Assembly: GCA_021817025.1 (NCBI GenBank)
Contig: JAKAWF010000026.1
Span: 1-22,175, forward strand
Source of the DNA: a bacterium
GTDB lineage: Bacteria > Chloroflexota > Dormibacteria > UBA8260 > Bog-877
Reading direction: 5' to 3'
Length of the DNA stretch: 22,175 nucleotides
Made by a program: the position numbers and the translations under genes. Every line of letters begins with the position of its first letter. The first letter of the stretch is position 1. Positions 15,172 to 22,175 of this stretch are shown in pieces. The notes beneath the pieces were generated by a model. It searched no databases, was not told the origin of the DNA, and saw nothing but the letters and a program-made list of their open reading frames with translations.

Positions 15172-16665
15172 GTGGGGAGACACATCCGAGCTGTGAGATC
15201 GACAAGAGAGCCCCTATATCGGCAGCTCCGCACCACCATCGAGGAGAGGATCTCGCGCGGGCAGTTCGATCTGCATGTCCCCCTTCCGTCGTCGCGCGGC
15301 CTCGCCCTCGAGCTCGGAGTGTCACGCAACACTGTGAACACCGCCTACCAGGAGCTCATCTCCGAGGGATTCATCGTCAGCCGGCCGCGCAGTGGTCTGT
15401 TCGTGAACGAGGAGCTCTTGGCCCACGCCTCAGCCCTGCACCGCACTCCGCCCGCCCCCCCGAGTCAGGTCCGCTGGCACCACCGACTTCGCTCTGAGCA
15501 CGACGCCGGCCTCCCCGAGGTCGCAAAGCCCTCGGATTGGCAGCGGTACCCCTACCCGTTCATTGCCGGACAGGTGGAGGCGCGTTCGTTCCCGAGCCTT
15601 GCCTGGTCTCGAGTGCTTCGAGAGGCCCTGCGCGAGCCGCACCTACACTACAGCCTGCGGGACGGCATCGATGCCGATGATCCGCTGCTCATCGACCTGC
15701 TGTGTGATCGCATCCTCCCGGGTCGGGGCATCGAGACCTCCCCGGAGAACGTTCTGATCACCATGGGGTCCCAAGAGGGGCTCCAACTGCTCAGCTCTGC
15801 GCTGCTCGGCCCGGGCTCGGCGGTGGCGGTCGAAGAGCCGGGCTACCTCGACGCTCGTCATGTCTTCATGCGAGCAGGGGCCAAGCTCACCCACTTACCG
15901 GTGGACGGGGCCGGTGTCTTGCCGCCCGGCGACCTCCACGGGACAGACCTCCTGTACCTCACCCCTAGCCACCAGCACCCGACGAATGCCACACTATCGG
16001 TCGGCCGCCGCCGCCAGATCCTCGCCTTAGCCGACCAAGACGACGTCATCGTTGTGGAGGACGATTACGACAGCGAGCTCCGCTACCGAGGAAGCCCGAG
16101 CCCCGCCCTGAAGAGCCTAGACACGAATGGCAGGGTGATCTACCTGGGAACGTTCTCGAAGTTCCTCGCTCCAGGCATCCGGCTCGGGTTCGTCGTGGCC
16201 GACTCCGAGCTGATCAAGCACCTCCGCAACGAACGGCGGTACAGTATTCGCCACCCCCCCGGGCACCTCCAGCGGGCCTTGGCCCTGTTCATCGCCTCGG
16301 GTCAGTACCAACGCGCCGTCCGGCGCCATCGCCTCTCGCTCAGCCGGAAATGGGAGACGATGTGCCAGGCGTTGGGCGGCTCGGTCCCTTTTCCTGTCGT
16401 CACCCCTCCAGGCGGAGTGAGCATCTGGGTGCAAGGACCACCCGAACTCGATGGCGTGCGGCTGGCCAACACCCTGAGAAGCCGTGGAGTCATCATCGAA
16501 CACGGCGATGTCTGCTACCGAGATCCACCTGCCAATCGCCACCATGTCCGGCTCGGCTTTGCCGCGATCCGGCTTGGCGCCATCGAACCAGGTATGCAGA
16601 TCATTGGACAGGCCATGCGCAAACAGTTGGAAGACGCCGACAATAACCGAAGGAGCATGCCATGA
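15172..16665 (+). CDS. MocR-family regulator (GntR HTH plus aminotransferase-like domain), TauR-like
   Basis: 497 residues. The winged-helix domain covers roughly 10-80, with helix-turn-helix L-A-L-E-L-G-V-S-R-N-T-V-N-T-A-Y-Q-E-L and wing R-P-R-S-G-L-F-V. From about 125 it is a fold-type I aminotransferase-like domain: P-E-N-V-L-I-T-M-G-S-Q-E-G-L, E-D-D-Y-D-S-E-L-R-Y at 296-305 with the PLP aspartate, and G-T-F-S-K-F-L-A-P-G-I-R-L-G with PLP lysine Lys330. Such proteins sense amino compounds through PLP; TauR, which controls taurine use, is of this type and also lies next to xsc. GTG 15172 is the longest start; GTG 15193 is an alternative, preceded by GGGGAGA at rather long spacing. It overlaps the HOT gene by 4 bp, so it is co-expressed with the enzymes it probably controls. 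Confidence 0.93.
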   Translation: MGRHIRAVRSTREPLYRQLRTTIEERISRGQFDLHVPLPSSRGLALELGVSRNTVNTAYQELISEGFIVSRPRSGLFVNEELLAHASALHRTPPAPPSQVRWHHRLRSEHDAGLPEVAKPSDWQRYPYPFIAGQVEARSFPSLAWSRVLREALREPHLHYSLRDGIDADDPLLIDLLCDRILPGRGIETSPENVLITMGSQEGLQLLSSALLGPGSAVAVEEPGYLDARHVFMRAGAKLTHLPVDGAGVLPPGDLHGTDLLYLTPSHQHPTNATLSVGRRRQILALADQDDVIVVEDDYDSELRYRGSPSPALKSLDTNGRVIYLGTFSKFLAPGIRLGFVVADSELIKHLRNERRYSIRHPPGHLQRALALFIASGQYQRAVRRHRLSLSRKWETMCQALGGSVPFPVVTPPGGVSIWVQGPPELDGVRLANTLRSRGVIIEHGDVCYRDPPANRHHVRLGFAAIRLGAIEPGMQIIGQAMRKQLEDADNNRRSMP

Positions 16666-17936
16666 GCCTGCCGACGGAGACGGTTTTCACCTGGGCAGCA
16701 CCACCTATCAAATTCGGTGTCGGCGCCCTGTCGGAGATCGGATGGGACGTCGCGCAGTTGGGGGTGACCCGAGCCCTCGTCGTCACCGATCCCGGCGTGG
16801 CAGCCACCGGGCTAGCGGAAGAGGTCCGGACCCTTCTGGCGAGCTCTGGCATCGGCGTCGCGGTATACGACGGGGTGGAGATCGAGCCCACCGACGAAAG
16901 CGTCAAGAAGGCAGCTGCCTTTGCCTCCGGAGGAGATTGGGACGGCCTCGTAGCCATCGGGGGCGGGTCAGCGATCGACACCGCCAAGGCCGTCAACCTT
17001 CTCATTACTCAGACAGGGACCTTGCTCGACTTCGTTGCGCCCCCGGTGGGTGGTGGGAAGGCCCTCGATGCCCCTCTCCTCCCGCTGGTCGCCGTGCCGA
17101 CCACCGCCGGGACCGGGTCCGAAGCGACCACCATCTGCGTGGTCGACCTGCTCCGCCAGCGCCTGAAGGCAGGGATCAGCGCAACCAAGCTGAGACCGAC
17201 CCTGGCGGTCATCGATCCCCTAACGACTCTCACCCTCGGTCCTGAGGTCTCGGCATCCTGTGGCGTCGATGTCCTCTGCCACGCGATCGAGAGCTACACG
17301 GCTAAGGCCTACTCCGCCCGGCCGGCGTTCGAGTCGCCATGGCTGCGAGCAGCGTTCTGCGGAGCCAATCCCATCAGCGACCTTTGGTGCGAGCGCGCCA
17401 TCGAGCTCGTCGGGCAGCACCTGCGCCGGGTGGTGATGAACGGTGCTGATGTCGAGGCCCGTTCCGGCATGATGCTAGCGTCGACCTATGCTGGGATCGG
17501 CTTCGGGAACGCCGGGACCCACCTGCCGCACGCCAATGCCTACCCGGTTGCCGGGCAGGTACGTGCTTACCACTCGCCCGGCTACCCGGAGATGCCGATG
17601 GTGCCCCACGGACAGGCGGTGGCATCCACCGCCGTCCCTTCGTTCCACTTCACCTACCCGGCCTGCCGGGAACGACATCTCCGAGCTGCGTCGCTGCTCG
17701 CCGGTCGAGCGGTCGACCCAGACCTCGGGGCCGACGCCCTCCCATCAGTCCTTACTGAGCTGTTCTCCGACATCGACATCCCCCGCGGGATTGGCGCATT
17801 CGGGTTCACCGACGCCGACATCCCCGACCTCGTCACCGGGACACTCAAGCAGCAGCGGCAGATGTCCGTCGTCCCACGACCGGTGACTGGATCGGCCCTG
17901 ACCGAGATCTTCAAGGCGTCGCTCGCCGACTCATGA
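16662..17936 (+). CDS. Hydroxyacid-oxoacid transhydrogenase (ADHFE1/HOT-type iron alcohol dehydrogenase)
   Basis: 424-residue group III alcohol dehydrogenase. The nucleotide-binding domain shows G-G-G-S-A-I-D-T-A-K-A at 100-110 and V-P-T-T-A-G-T-G-S-E at 145-154. Metal ligands are Asp203 and His207 (G-V-D-V-L-C-H-A-I-E), His290 and His316 (P-H-G). Similarity to human ADHFE1 is strong across the length, including G-A/S-N-P-I-S-D-L/I-W, A-G-I-G-F-G-N-A-G and the longer spacer between the last two His residues (26, against 14 in FucO). HOT enzymes keep their nicotinamide bound and transfer hydride from a hydroxy compound (4-hydroxybutyrate in mammals) to 2-oxoglutarate, giving D-2-hydroxyglutarate. 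GAAGGAG lies 6 nt before the ATG. It overlaps both neighbours by 4 bp. Beside xsc, isethionate is an attractive substrate, by inference. Confidence 0.9.
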   Translation: MSLPTETVFTWAAPPIKFGVGALSEIGWDVAQLGVTRALVVTDPGVAATGLAEEVRTLLASSGIGVAVYDGVEIEPTDESVKKAAAFASGGDWDGLVAIGGGSAIDTAKAVNLLITQTGTLLDFVAPPVGGGKALDAPLLPLVAVPTTAGTGSEATTICVVDLLRQRLKAGISATKLRPTLAVIDPLTTLTLGPEVSASCGVDVLCHAIESYTAKAYSARPAFESPWLRAAFCGANPISDLWCERAIELVGQHLRRVVMNGADVEARSGMMLASTYAGIGFGNAGTHLPHANAYPVAGQVRAYHSPGYPEMPMVPHGQAVASTAVPSFHFTYPACRERHLRAASLLAGRAVDPDLGADALPSVLTELFSDIDIPRGIGAFGFTDADIPDLVTGTLKQQRQMSVVPRPVTGSALTEIFKASLADS

Positions 17937-19336
17937 CGCAGGCGCGTGCCCAGGCGGCGGACCGTGGCGTCGGTGGTGACTCCCTGGTAGGCGAGTTGGC
18001 CGGCATCGTGGGCCAGGCCCACGTCCTCACCGATCCCGATGTCGTCTCCTCCTACGAGGTCGACTGGACCAGTAGGTGGCGAGGGAGAGCCCGGTTGGTA
18101 GTGCGACCTGGAAGTACCGAGGAGGTGGCGAGCGTGCTCGCTACCTGTACCCGTCATGCTGCGCCCATCGTCCCGCAAGGTGGCAACACCGGGCTCGTCG
18201 GGGGAAGCGTGCCCCGTGCCGGCGAAGTAGTGATGAGCCTGCGCCGGCTTGACGCCATCGGCCCTGTCGACGTGGTGGCCGGCCAGGTGCGTGCCGGGGC
18301 CGGGGCCACCTTGGCTCGGGTCCAACAGCAGGCGCAGTCCGCAGGATACGAGGTCGGTGTGGACTTGGCCGCCCGGGAAAGCGCCACCGTGGGCGGGATG
18401 GTAGCGACCAATGCTGGAGGCGTCCACGTCATCCGCTACGGAGCCATGCGTGCCAACGTCATCGGGCTCGAGATCGTCCTCGCCGACGGGAAGGTCGTCA
18501 CGAGGATGGAAGGGCTCGTGAAGGACAACACTGGCTACGACCTGGTCGGGCTCTTGGTCGGGAGCGAGGGCACCCTCGGGATCGTCACCGCCGTGCAACT
18601 CCGCCTGGTGCCCCGGTGCGCCGAGCGGGTGGTGGTGGTGGTGCCCGTCCCCGACCTGGCCCGGGCGGTGTCTATCTGCGGGGAGCTGCGGAGACGGCTC
18701 CCCGATCTCCAGGCACTGGAGGCGATCGACGCTCGGGGCATCGAACTCGTCACCGCCTTTGACGGGCTCCCCTCGTTGTACCGCGATCGATCGTTGCCAC
18801 CGTGGACCCTCCTCGTCGAGTCCGCGTCGATGCGTTCGGTCATGGATGGCGTCACCGCCGGGCTCGCCGATCTAGTCGATCTGGACAGCGCCCTGGTGGC
18901 CACCGAGCCGACCCAACGGGCAGAGTTCTGGTCCTACCGGGAGCGGCTGACGGCATCGATCGCCCGAGCCGGGATCGCCCACAAGCTCGACGTGACCCTG
19001 CCGTTCCCTCGGCTACCCTCGTTCGAAGCTGAGCTTCGGTCTTGGCTGGCCTCGGCCTTTCCAGCGGCGGAACCGGTACTCTTCGGTCATATGGGCGACG
19101 GCAATCTCCACGTGAACCTGCTCGGGGTCGATTCCGACGACGACAGCATCGACGAAGCTGTCCTCACACTCGTCGCCCGGCACGGTGGGAGCATCAGCGC
19201 CGAGCATGGCATCGGGACTGCCAAACGGCGCTTCGTGGCCCTCACCCGCTCCGCTGCCGACATCGAGACCATGCGCGCCATCAAGACGGCCCTGGATCCC
19301 GGGAACGTGCTCAATCCTGGTGTGCTGCTGCCCTGA
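17933..19336 (+). CDS. FAD-linked D-2-hydroxyacid dehydrogenase (GlcD / D-2-hydroxyglutarate dehydrogenase-like)
   Basis: 467-residue flavoprotein. FAD-binding type 4 domain with P-Q-G-G-N-T-G-L-V-G-G-S-V-P at 81-94, G-G-M-V-A-T-N-A-G-G at 154-163, R-Y-G-A-M-R at 168-173, and K-D-N-T-G-Y-D-L ... G-S-E-G-T-L-G-I-V-T at 198-219. The C-terminal oxidase domain has G-H-M-G-D-G-N-L-H-V-N (metal histidines) and S-A-E-H-G-I-G-T-A-K-R. These fit D-2-hydroxyglutarate, D-lactate and glycolate dehydrogenase subunits; the P-Q-G-G-N-T-G-L form is common in D2HGDH. No GlcE or GlcF partner is present, which favours a stand-alone D2HGDH. It follows HOT with an ATGA overlap and no Shine-Dalgarno, so translation is coupled. 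It would re-oxidise D-2-hydroxyglutarate and pass electrons to an acceptor such as quinone or an electron-transfer flavoprotein. Confidence 0.9.
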   Translation: MTQARAQAADRGVGGDSLVGELAGIVGQAHVLTDPDVVSSYEVDWTSRWRGRARLVVRPGSTEEVASVLATCTRHAAPIVPQGGNTGLVGGSVPRAGEVVMSLRRLDAIGPVDVVAGQVRAGAGATLARVQQQAQSAGYEVGVDLAARESATVGGMVATNAGGVHVIRYGAMRANVIGLEIVLADGKVVTRMEGLVKDNTGYDLVGLLVGSEGTLGIVTAVQLRLVPRCAERVVVVVPVPDLARAVSICGELRRRLPDLQALEAIDARGIELVTAFDGLPSLYRDRSLPPWTLLVESASMRSVMDGVTAGLADLVDLDSALVATEPTQRAEFWSYRERLTASIARAGIAHKLDVTLPFPRLPSFEAELRSWLASAFPAAEPVLFGHMGDGNLHVNLLGVDSDDDSIDEAVLTLVARHGGSISAEHGIGTAKRRFVALTRSAADIETMRAIKTALDPGNVLNPGVLLP

Positions 19337-19629
19337 GCCATGTCGATTCTCCGCGAGGTCCTCCAATATCTTTCCGGGGTGGCTGCGGCCACACGAGATT
19401 CAAGGTGGGTAGCCACAACTCCGGACATTAGCGGTTGGCCCAGATGAAATTGAATTGGGAATAGCGTACGGTCCCGATCAAGGCGGGTGATGGTTCATGA
19501 AATGTGCTGACAACCAGTGGGATCGGAGGCATGCAAGCCAAGCGGTTCGCTCAGGCTGCCACAACTCCGTGGGGCGGCGGCCGCGGGTTGCATCAATCCC
19601 TGGCCTATGTCAGGAGGCTTGGAGGCATC
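19337..19629. other. Non-coding stretch after the HOT operon
   Basis: About 290 bp without a gene I can support; it is less GC-rich than the operon before it. No convincing terminator hairpin with a T-tract was found after the flavoprotein stop. It ends with AGGAGG and GGAGG strings just before the small gene that follows. Confidence 0.4.
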
Positions 19630-19932
19630 GTGCTTCTTGAAGTCGCGTTTGTGATTCCAGGGTTGATGCCCGATAGTTCCGAACTGCGCGCCCTCGTTCT
19701 TGCCCTTGAGTCGAAGAGTCCCGAGTACCGCTTACGCGTAGTGGGCATTGGCTGGCGGTCCAACGGGCAACCCCTTGCGTATCTCGGCGCAATCGTTGAC
19801 GAGGACAAACTTGATGACCTACGGATTGCGTTTTCCACTGCTTGGGATCAGGTGGGGTTTCACGGGAGGCCCGCAAAGTCGGAGGTTATACTCGTGCATA
19901 CCTCAATTGCTGATGATACTTACGAACCTTGA
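19630..19932 (+). CDS. Small hypothetical protein, 100 residues
   Basis: I do not recognise this protein. The frame extends back to 19504, but I prefer GTG 19630, because GGAGG ends four bases before it and AGGAGG lies slightly further upstream. The product alternates hydrophobic and charged residues like a real soluble alpha/beta protein: V-A-F-V-I-P-G-L-M-P-D, then E-L-R-A-L-V-L-A-L-E-S, Y-R-L-R-V-V-G-I-G-W-R, a D-E-D-K-L-D-D-L-R-I-A-F helix and S-E-V-I-L-V-H-T-S-I at the end. No signal peptide or membrane segment. It lies between the catabolic operon and an insertion sequence, so it may be accessory cargo. The moderate confidence rests only on composition and the ribosome site. Confidence 0.5.
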   Translation: MLLEVAFVIPGLMPDSSELRALVLALESKSPEYRLRVVGIGWRSNGQPLAYLGAIVDEDKLDDLRIAFSTAWDQVGFHGRPAKSEVILVHTSIADDTYEP

Positions 19933-20052
19933 AGCTGACTTTCCCCAAGTGGGGCAGGTAACGTTCTGACACATCACGGCTGGGGCAGCGATCGAGAGCG
20001 GGCGAAAGGGTGTGGGACGGGAGAGTCGGCCGATCCGGACAGGGAGAGTGAG

Positions 20053-20335
20053 TTGGTGGTAATCTGGCTGCGGGGCGACAGCCAGATGGGAGACGGGCCA
20101 ATGGAACCCTCTCTTGCGGAGATCGAGCAGGAAAGCGCCCGCCTGTGCCGATCCGGCTCACCCAGGCGACGAGCCGCACTACCTTCTCGTCCTGTCACAG
20201 GCGGGGAGGACCAAAGCCCAGCAGGTAGCAGACGGCCCCACGTTGGAAAAGACGCGTATGGCGGTTGCCAACTATAAGCGCTTCCGGGGCGTGGTGCAGT
20301 AGATCGACGAGGCCAACGAGCGAATCCAGACCTAG
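20053..20335 (+). pseudogene. Decayed DUF6788-like gene fragment
   Basis: Two plus-strand frames together resemble the small DUF6788 family. One frame gives P-S-L-A-E-I-E-Q-E-S-A-R-L (about 20104-20142). The other gives E-P-H-Y-L-L-V-L-S-Q-A-G-R-T-K-A and then V-A-N-Y-K-R-F-R-G-V-V-Q, matching the family pattern GPYYYLS..GGRTR ... V-x-N-Y-R-R-F-R. A TAG at 20300-20302 interrupts the frame, yet the coding pattern goes on as I-D-E-A-N-E-R-I-Q-T to a TAG at 20333-20335. So there is at least one frameshift and one nonsense change. The Cys-containing core is also missing. Its end coincides with the antisense transposase stop. The family assignment is from memory of the motif and is tentative. Confidence 0.4.
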
Positions 20336-22175
20336 CGACATAGCGGGGTAGTTGATGTAAGGCTGGGGTGGTCCTTGACCGAGTAGTGGAGGACCATCTG
20401 GGTCCCGGGGTAGGTGGTCTCGGTGTCGTTGAGGAGCTCGCAGAGGGCGGCCAGGGCGCGGGTGCGGCGGGGTGCCGAGAGGGGGTTGAGGCAGATCTCG
20501 AGCCGGCCGTTGGTGCAGCGCAAGTCGCCGGCGGTGCGAAAGGCCTCCCGAAGCAGGGCTCGGCCCTCATCGGCGGAGCGGGCATAAAGGGGAGCCAGGA
20601 GGCGGGCGAGCGCCGACTCCGCGTTGTAGGCGCTCAGGCGCACGGCATGGGTGAGCAGCTTGCGCTCGCTCTCCAGCAGGCGGGCCTCCGGCCGCACCTG
20701 CGCGAGCTGGACCCTGTCCGGGGTGCGATCTCGCTCTGCCTCCAGGCGCCGGAGCTCCTCCTGGGCCTTGGCCACCTGTTGCCCGGCTGCGGCATTGGCG
20801 ATCTTGAAGCCCCGCATGGTCGGGCGCTGGGCCTCCTGGTTGGCGGCGGCGGCCACCCCGTAGACGGCCTGGGCTTCGACCAGCCTGAGGCGGGCCTGGG
20901 CCAGCCGGCGAGCCAGCTTCTTGCGGGCGGGGTTGGGGACCAGGCGGGTGGGGTCGTCCACCACCGCGGCGTAGGTGTCCAGGGCATCGAGAGCGAAGTG
21001 GTGCCGCCCGTACTTGAAGTAGTTCTCCTGCCGCCAGCGGGCGAACATCCGGTAGGCCACCTCGGCGGCGTCGAGATCAGCGCGGCTGGTCAGGATCGGG
21101 GTCTGGTGCCCATCGGGAGTGCGCCTGGTCACCTGGCGCACCAGCAAGGTCTGCGGCTCCCCCCGCCGCCGCTTGCTCAGGCGCAGGCGCACCTTGCGGT
21201 CCGCGAGGGAGTAGACGTGGACCACGCCATCGGCCTCGAAGTGCTGCTCCTGGAAGCTGGCAAGAGGTTCGGGCCGGAGCGGGCTCTTGCGGTAGGTCAG
21301 GAAGTCGAAGCCGGCCGCGACCAGCTCCGCGAAGAACTGCGGCGACCAGCCCCCGCGGTCGAAGACGATGGTGAGGCGGCGGTCGCCGACCAGGCGGCGC
21401 AACTCGGGCAGCAGCTCCCGGAGCTCATCCACCATGGAGGTCTGCAAGGGCGCGATCACCACCAGCACCGGATCCCCGTTGGCGTCCCCGACCCAGGTCT
21501 CATGGGTGGCCGGGATGGCGATGCGCAGGCGGGTGCTGTGGACCTTGGGCAGTGCCCGCTTCCCGTTGTACACGCGGACATGACCGTCGACGTACAGGTA
21601 GCCCATCGCTTCCGGGTGCTCTTGCGCATGGCGGTGAGCCAGGCGCTCCATGAGCCGGCTCCCCAGCCTCAGGCCCCCCATCTCGGCCAGCTTGCGGCGG
21701 AGAGTCTTGACCTCCGGGGCCCGGTCCAGAGCCAGCACCCGGCCCAGGTCGGCCGGCACGATCCGGGTCGCGCCTTCGGCCCGGGGTTCCCGGATCAGGG
21801 CCAGGAAGAAGAAGGTGAGCAGCGAGGCCCGCAGCCCGTAGAAGCCGTTGCGGAGCTGGCCGAAGAGCTCGGATGCCTCCTCCAACAGCCCGGTCGCGGC
21901 CAGGGCCGGCAACGCCAGCAGCAGTCCCATCAGCGGCAGCTCAGCCCCCTCGGTGAAGACCGGCTCGGCCTCCACCAGCACCCCCGCCCGGGCCGCTCGA
22001 CGCTCCTCGGTCCGGGGCACCGGCGGGGCCACCGCCACCAGCGGCCCGGCCGAGTCCTCCTCCTGCGGCTCCACCGGCTCGGCCTCCGCCAGCCGCACCG
22101 CCGGCCCCGTCCGCCCCAACACCCGCCGCACCGTGGTCACCGAGAGGCCCACTTGGTCGGCGATCTGGCGCTGGT
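20332..22175 (-). CDS. DDE transposase with N-terminal HTH (5' end off window)
   Basis: The frame is open to the right edge, so the GTG at 22152 is not the real start. The edge codons read Q-R-Q-I-A-D-Q-V-G-L-S-V-T-T-V-R-R-V-L, a helix-turn-helix. Counting from that GTG, Asp189 (Y-L-Y-V-D-G-H-V-R-V-Y), Asp265 (T-I-V-F-D-R-G-G-W) and Glu376 (R-W-R-Q-E-N-Y-F-K-Y-G-R) form a probable RNase H-like DDE triad; the R-x-x-E-N-x-F-K-Y context recalls the IS4/IS1634-type YREK region. A long Arg/Ala/Glu-rich helical segment (Q-A-R-L-R-L-V-E-A-Q ... E-E-L-R-R-L-E-A-E-R-D) follows. At over 610 residues it is large for a transposase, and it is GC-richer than the catabolic genes. No frameshift is visible, so the element may still be active. 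Confidence 0.85.
   Translation of the reverse strand, partial: QRQIADQVGLSVTTVRRVLGRTGPAVRLAEAEPVEPQEEDSAGPLVAVAPPVPRTEERRAARAGVLVEAEPVFTEGAELPLMGLLLALPALAATGLLEEASELFGQLRNGFYGLRASLLTFFFLALIREPRAEGATRIVPADLGRVLALDRAPEVKTLRRKLAEMGGLRLGSRLMERLAHRHAQEHPEAMGYLYVDGHVRVYNGKRALPKVHSTRLRIAIPATHETWVGDANGDPVLVVIAPLQTSMVDELRELLPELRRLVGDRRLTIVFDRGGWSPQFFAELVAAGFDFLTYRKSPLRPEPLASFQEQHFEADGVVHVYSLADRKVRLRLSKRRRGEPQTLLVRQVTRRTPDGHQTPILTSRADLDAAEVAYRMFARWRQENYFKYGRHHFALDALDTYAAVVDDPTRLVPNPARKKLARRLAQARLRLVEAQAVYGVAAAANQEAQRPTMRGFKIANAAAGQQVAKAQEELRRLEAERDRTPDRVQLAQVRPEARLLESERKLLTHAVRLSAYNAESALARLLAPLYARSADEGRALLREAFRTAGDLRCTNGRLEICLNPLSAPRRTRALAALCELLNDTETTYPGTQMVLHYSVKDHPSLTSTTPLCR
20332..22175. mobile_element. 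Insertion sequence, left portion (transposase 3' side)
   Basis: The element is defined by the transposase gene. Its inner boundary must lie close to 20330-20345, because the transposase stops there and the adjoining plus-strand DUF6788-like remnant ends there. The outer end is beyond the window, so terminal inverted repeats and target duplications cannot be compared and the family stays unassigned. Confidence 0.6.

Noticed and set aside
16662..17936. Generic 1,2-propanediol or butanol dehydrogenase
   Set aside because: Blocks shared with ADHFE1 along the whole length, plus the long spacer between the last two metal histidines, fit HOT better.
17654..18598. Minus-strand ORF of 314 codons
   Set aside because: Antisense to the HOT and D2HGDH-like genes, which are unambiguous; the long frame is a GC-bias artefact.
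19412..19569. GCCACAACTCCG occurring at 19412-19423 and 19558-19569
   Set aside because: A 12-mer pair is expected by chance in 22 kb, and no flanking similarity extends it.
19974..20585. Minus ORF of 203 codons
   Set aside because: It overlaps the transposase 3' end in another frame and is Pro/Ser/Arg-rich; a shadow.
1..22175. CRISPR arrays, tRNA or rRNA genes
   Set aside because: No regularly spaced repeats and no cloverleaf or rRNA signatures were seen on either strand.

Overview
This is a high-GC bacterial window with frequent GTG and TTG starts and tightly overlapping ATGA gene junctions. It carries a catabolic locus with its own importer, and looks actinobacterial, though the sequence alone does not settle this. 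By eye, GC is highest at both edges (PEP carboxylase end on the left, transposase on the right), high in the xsc to D2HGDH-like segment, and clearly lower from about 0.9 to 12.2 kb.

Layout. (1) 1-311 (+): last ~100 residues of phosphoenolpyruvate carboxylase. (2) 312-886: no gene; contains a 16-bp direct repeat that may be an IS21-type end remnant. (3) 887-5285 (-): ATP-grasp acyl-CoA ligase beta and alpha subunits (SucC/SucD-like, with altered motifs), a short-chain dehydrogenase, a truncated IclR-family regulator remnant and a glycerate 2-kinase. (4) 5411-7885 (-): SsuC/TauC-type permease, alpha/beta hydrolase and SsuB/TauB-type ATPase, in one overlapping operon. (5) 7886-9349: a 1.46-kb stretch with no credible gene that separates the permease from its probable substrate-binding lipoprotein. 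(6) 9350-11813 (-): substrate-binding lipoprotein and a binuclear-metal amidohydrolase. (7) 12179-14991 (-): phosphate acetyltransferase and sulfoacetaldehyde acetyltransferase (Xsc). (8) Divergent from xsc, 15172-19336 (+): a MocR/TauR-like regulator, an ADHFE1-type hydroxyacid-oxoacid transhydrogenase (HOT) and a D-2-hydroxyglutarate dehydrogenase-like flavoprotein, joined by two 4-bp overlaps. (9) 19337-22175: a small unknown gene, a decayed DUF6788-like fragment and a large DDE transposase running off the right edge.

Proposed working model (inference). The importer brings in an organosulfonate or its conjugate, and the two hydrolases release the C2 sulfonate. HOT would oxidise a hydroxy-sulfonate such as isethionate to sulfoacetaldehyde while reducing 2-oxoglutarate to D-2-hydroxyglutarate. 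The neighbouring flavoprotein would return D-2-hydroxyglutarate to 2-oxoglutarate, with electrons passing to the respiratory chain. Xsc then makes acetyl phosphate and sulfite, and Pta makes acetyl-CoA. HOT plus D2HGDH would therefore replace the NAD-dependent dehydrogenase or taurine transaminase usually found beside xsc. This is the most interesting possibility in the window. The glycerate kinase, CoA ligase and PEP carboxylase resemble part of a serine-cycle or C2/C3 assimilation set, but their link to the sulfonate genes is unproven.
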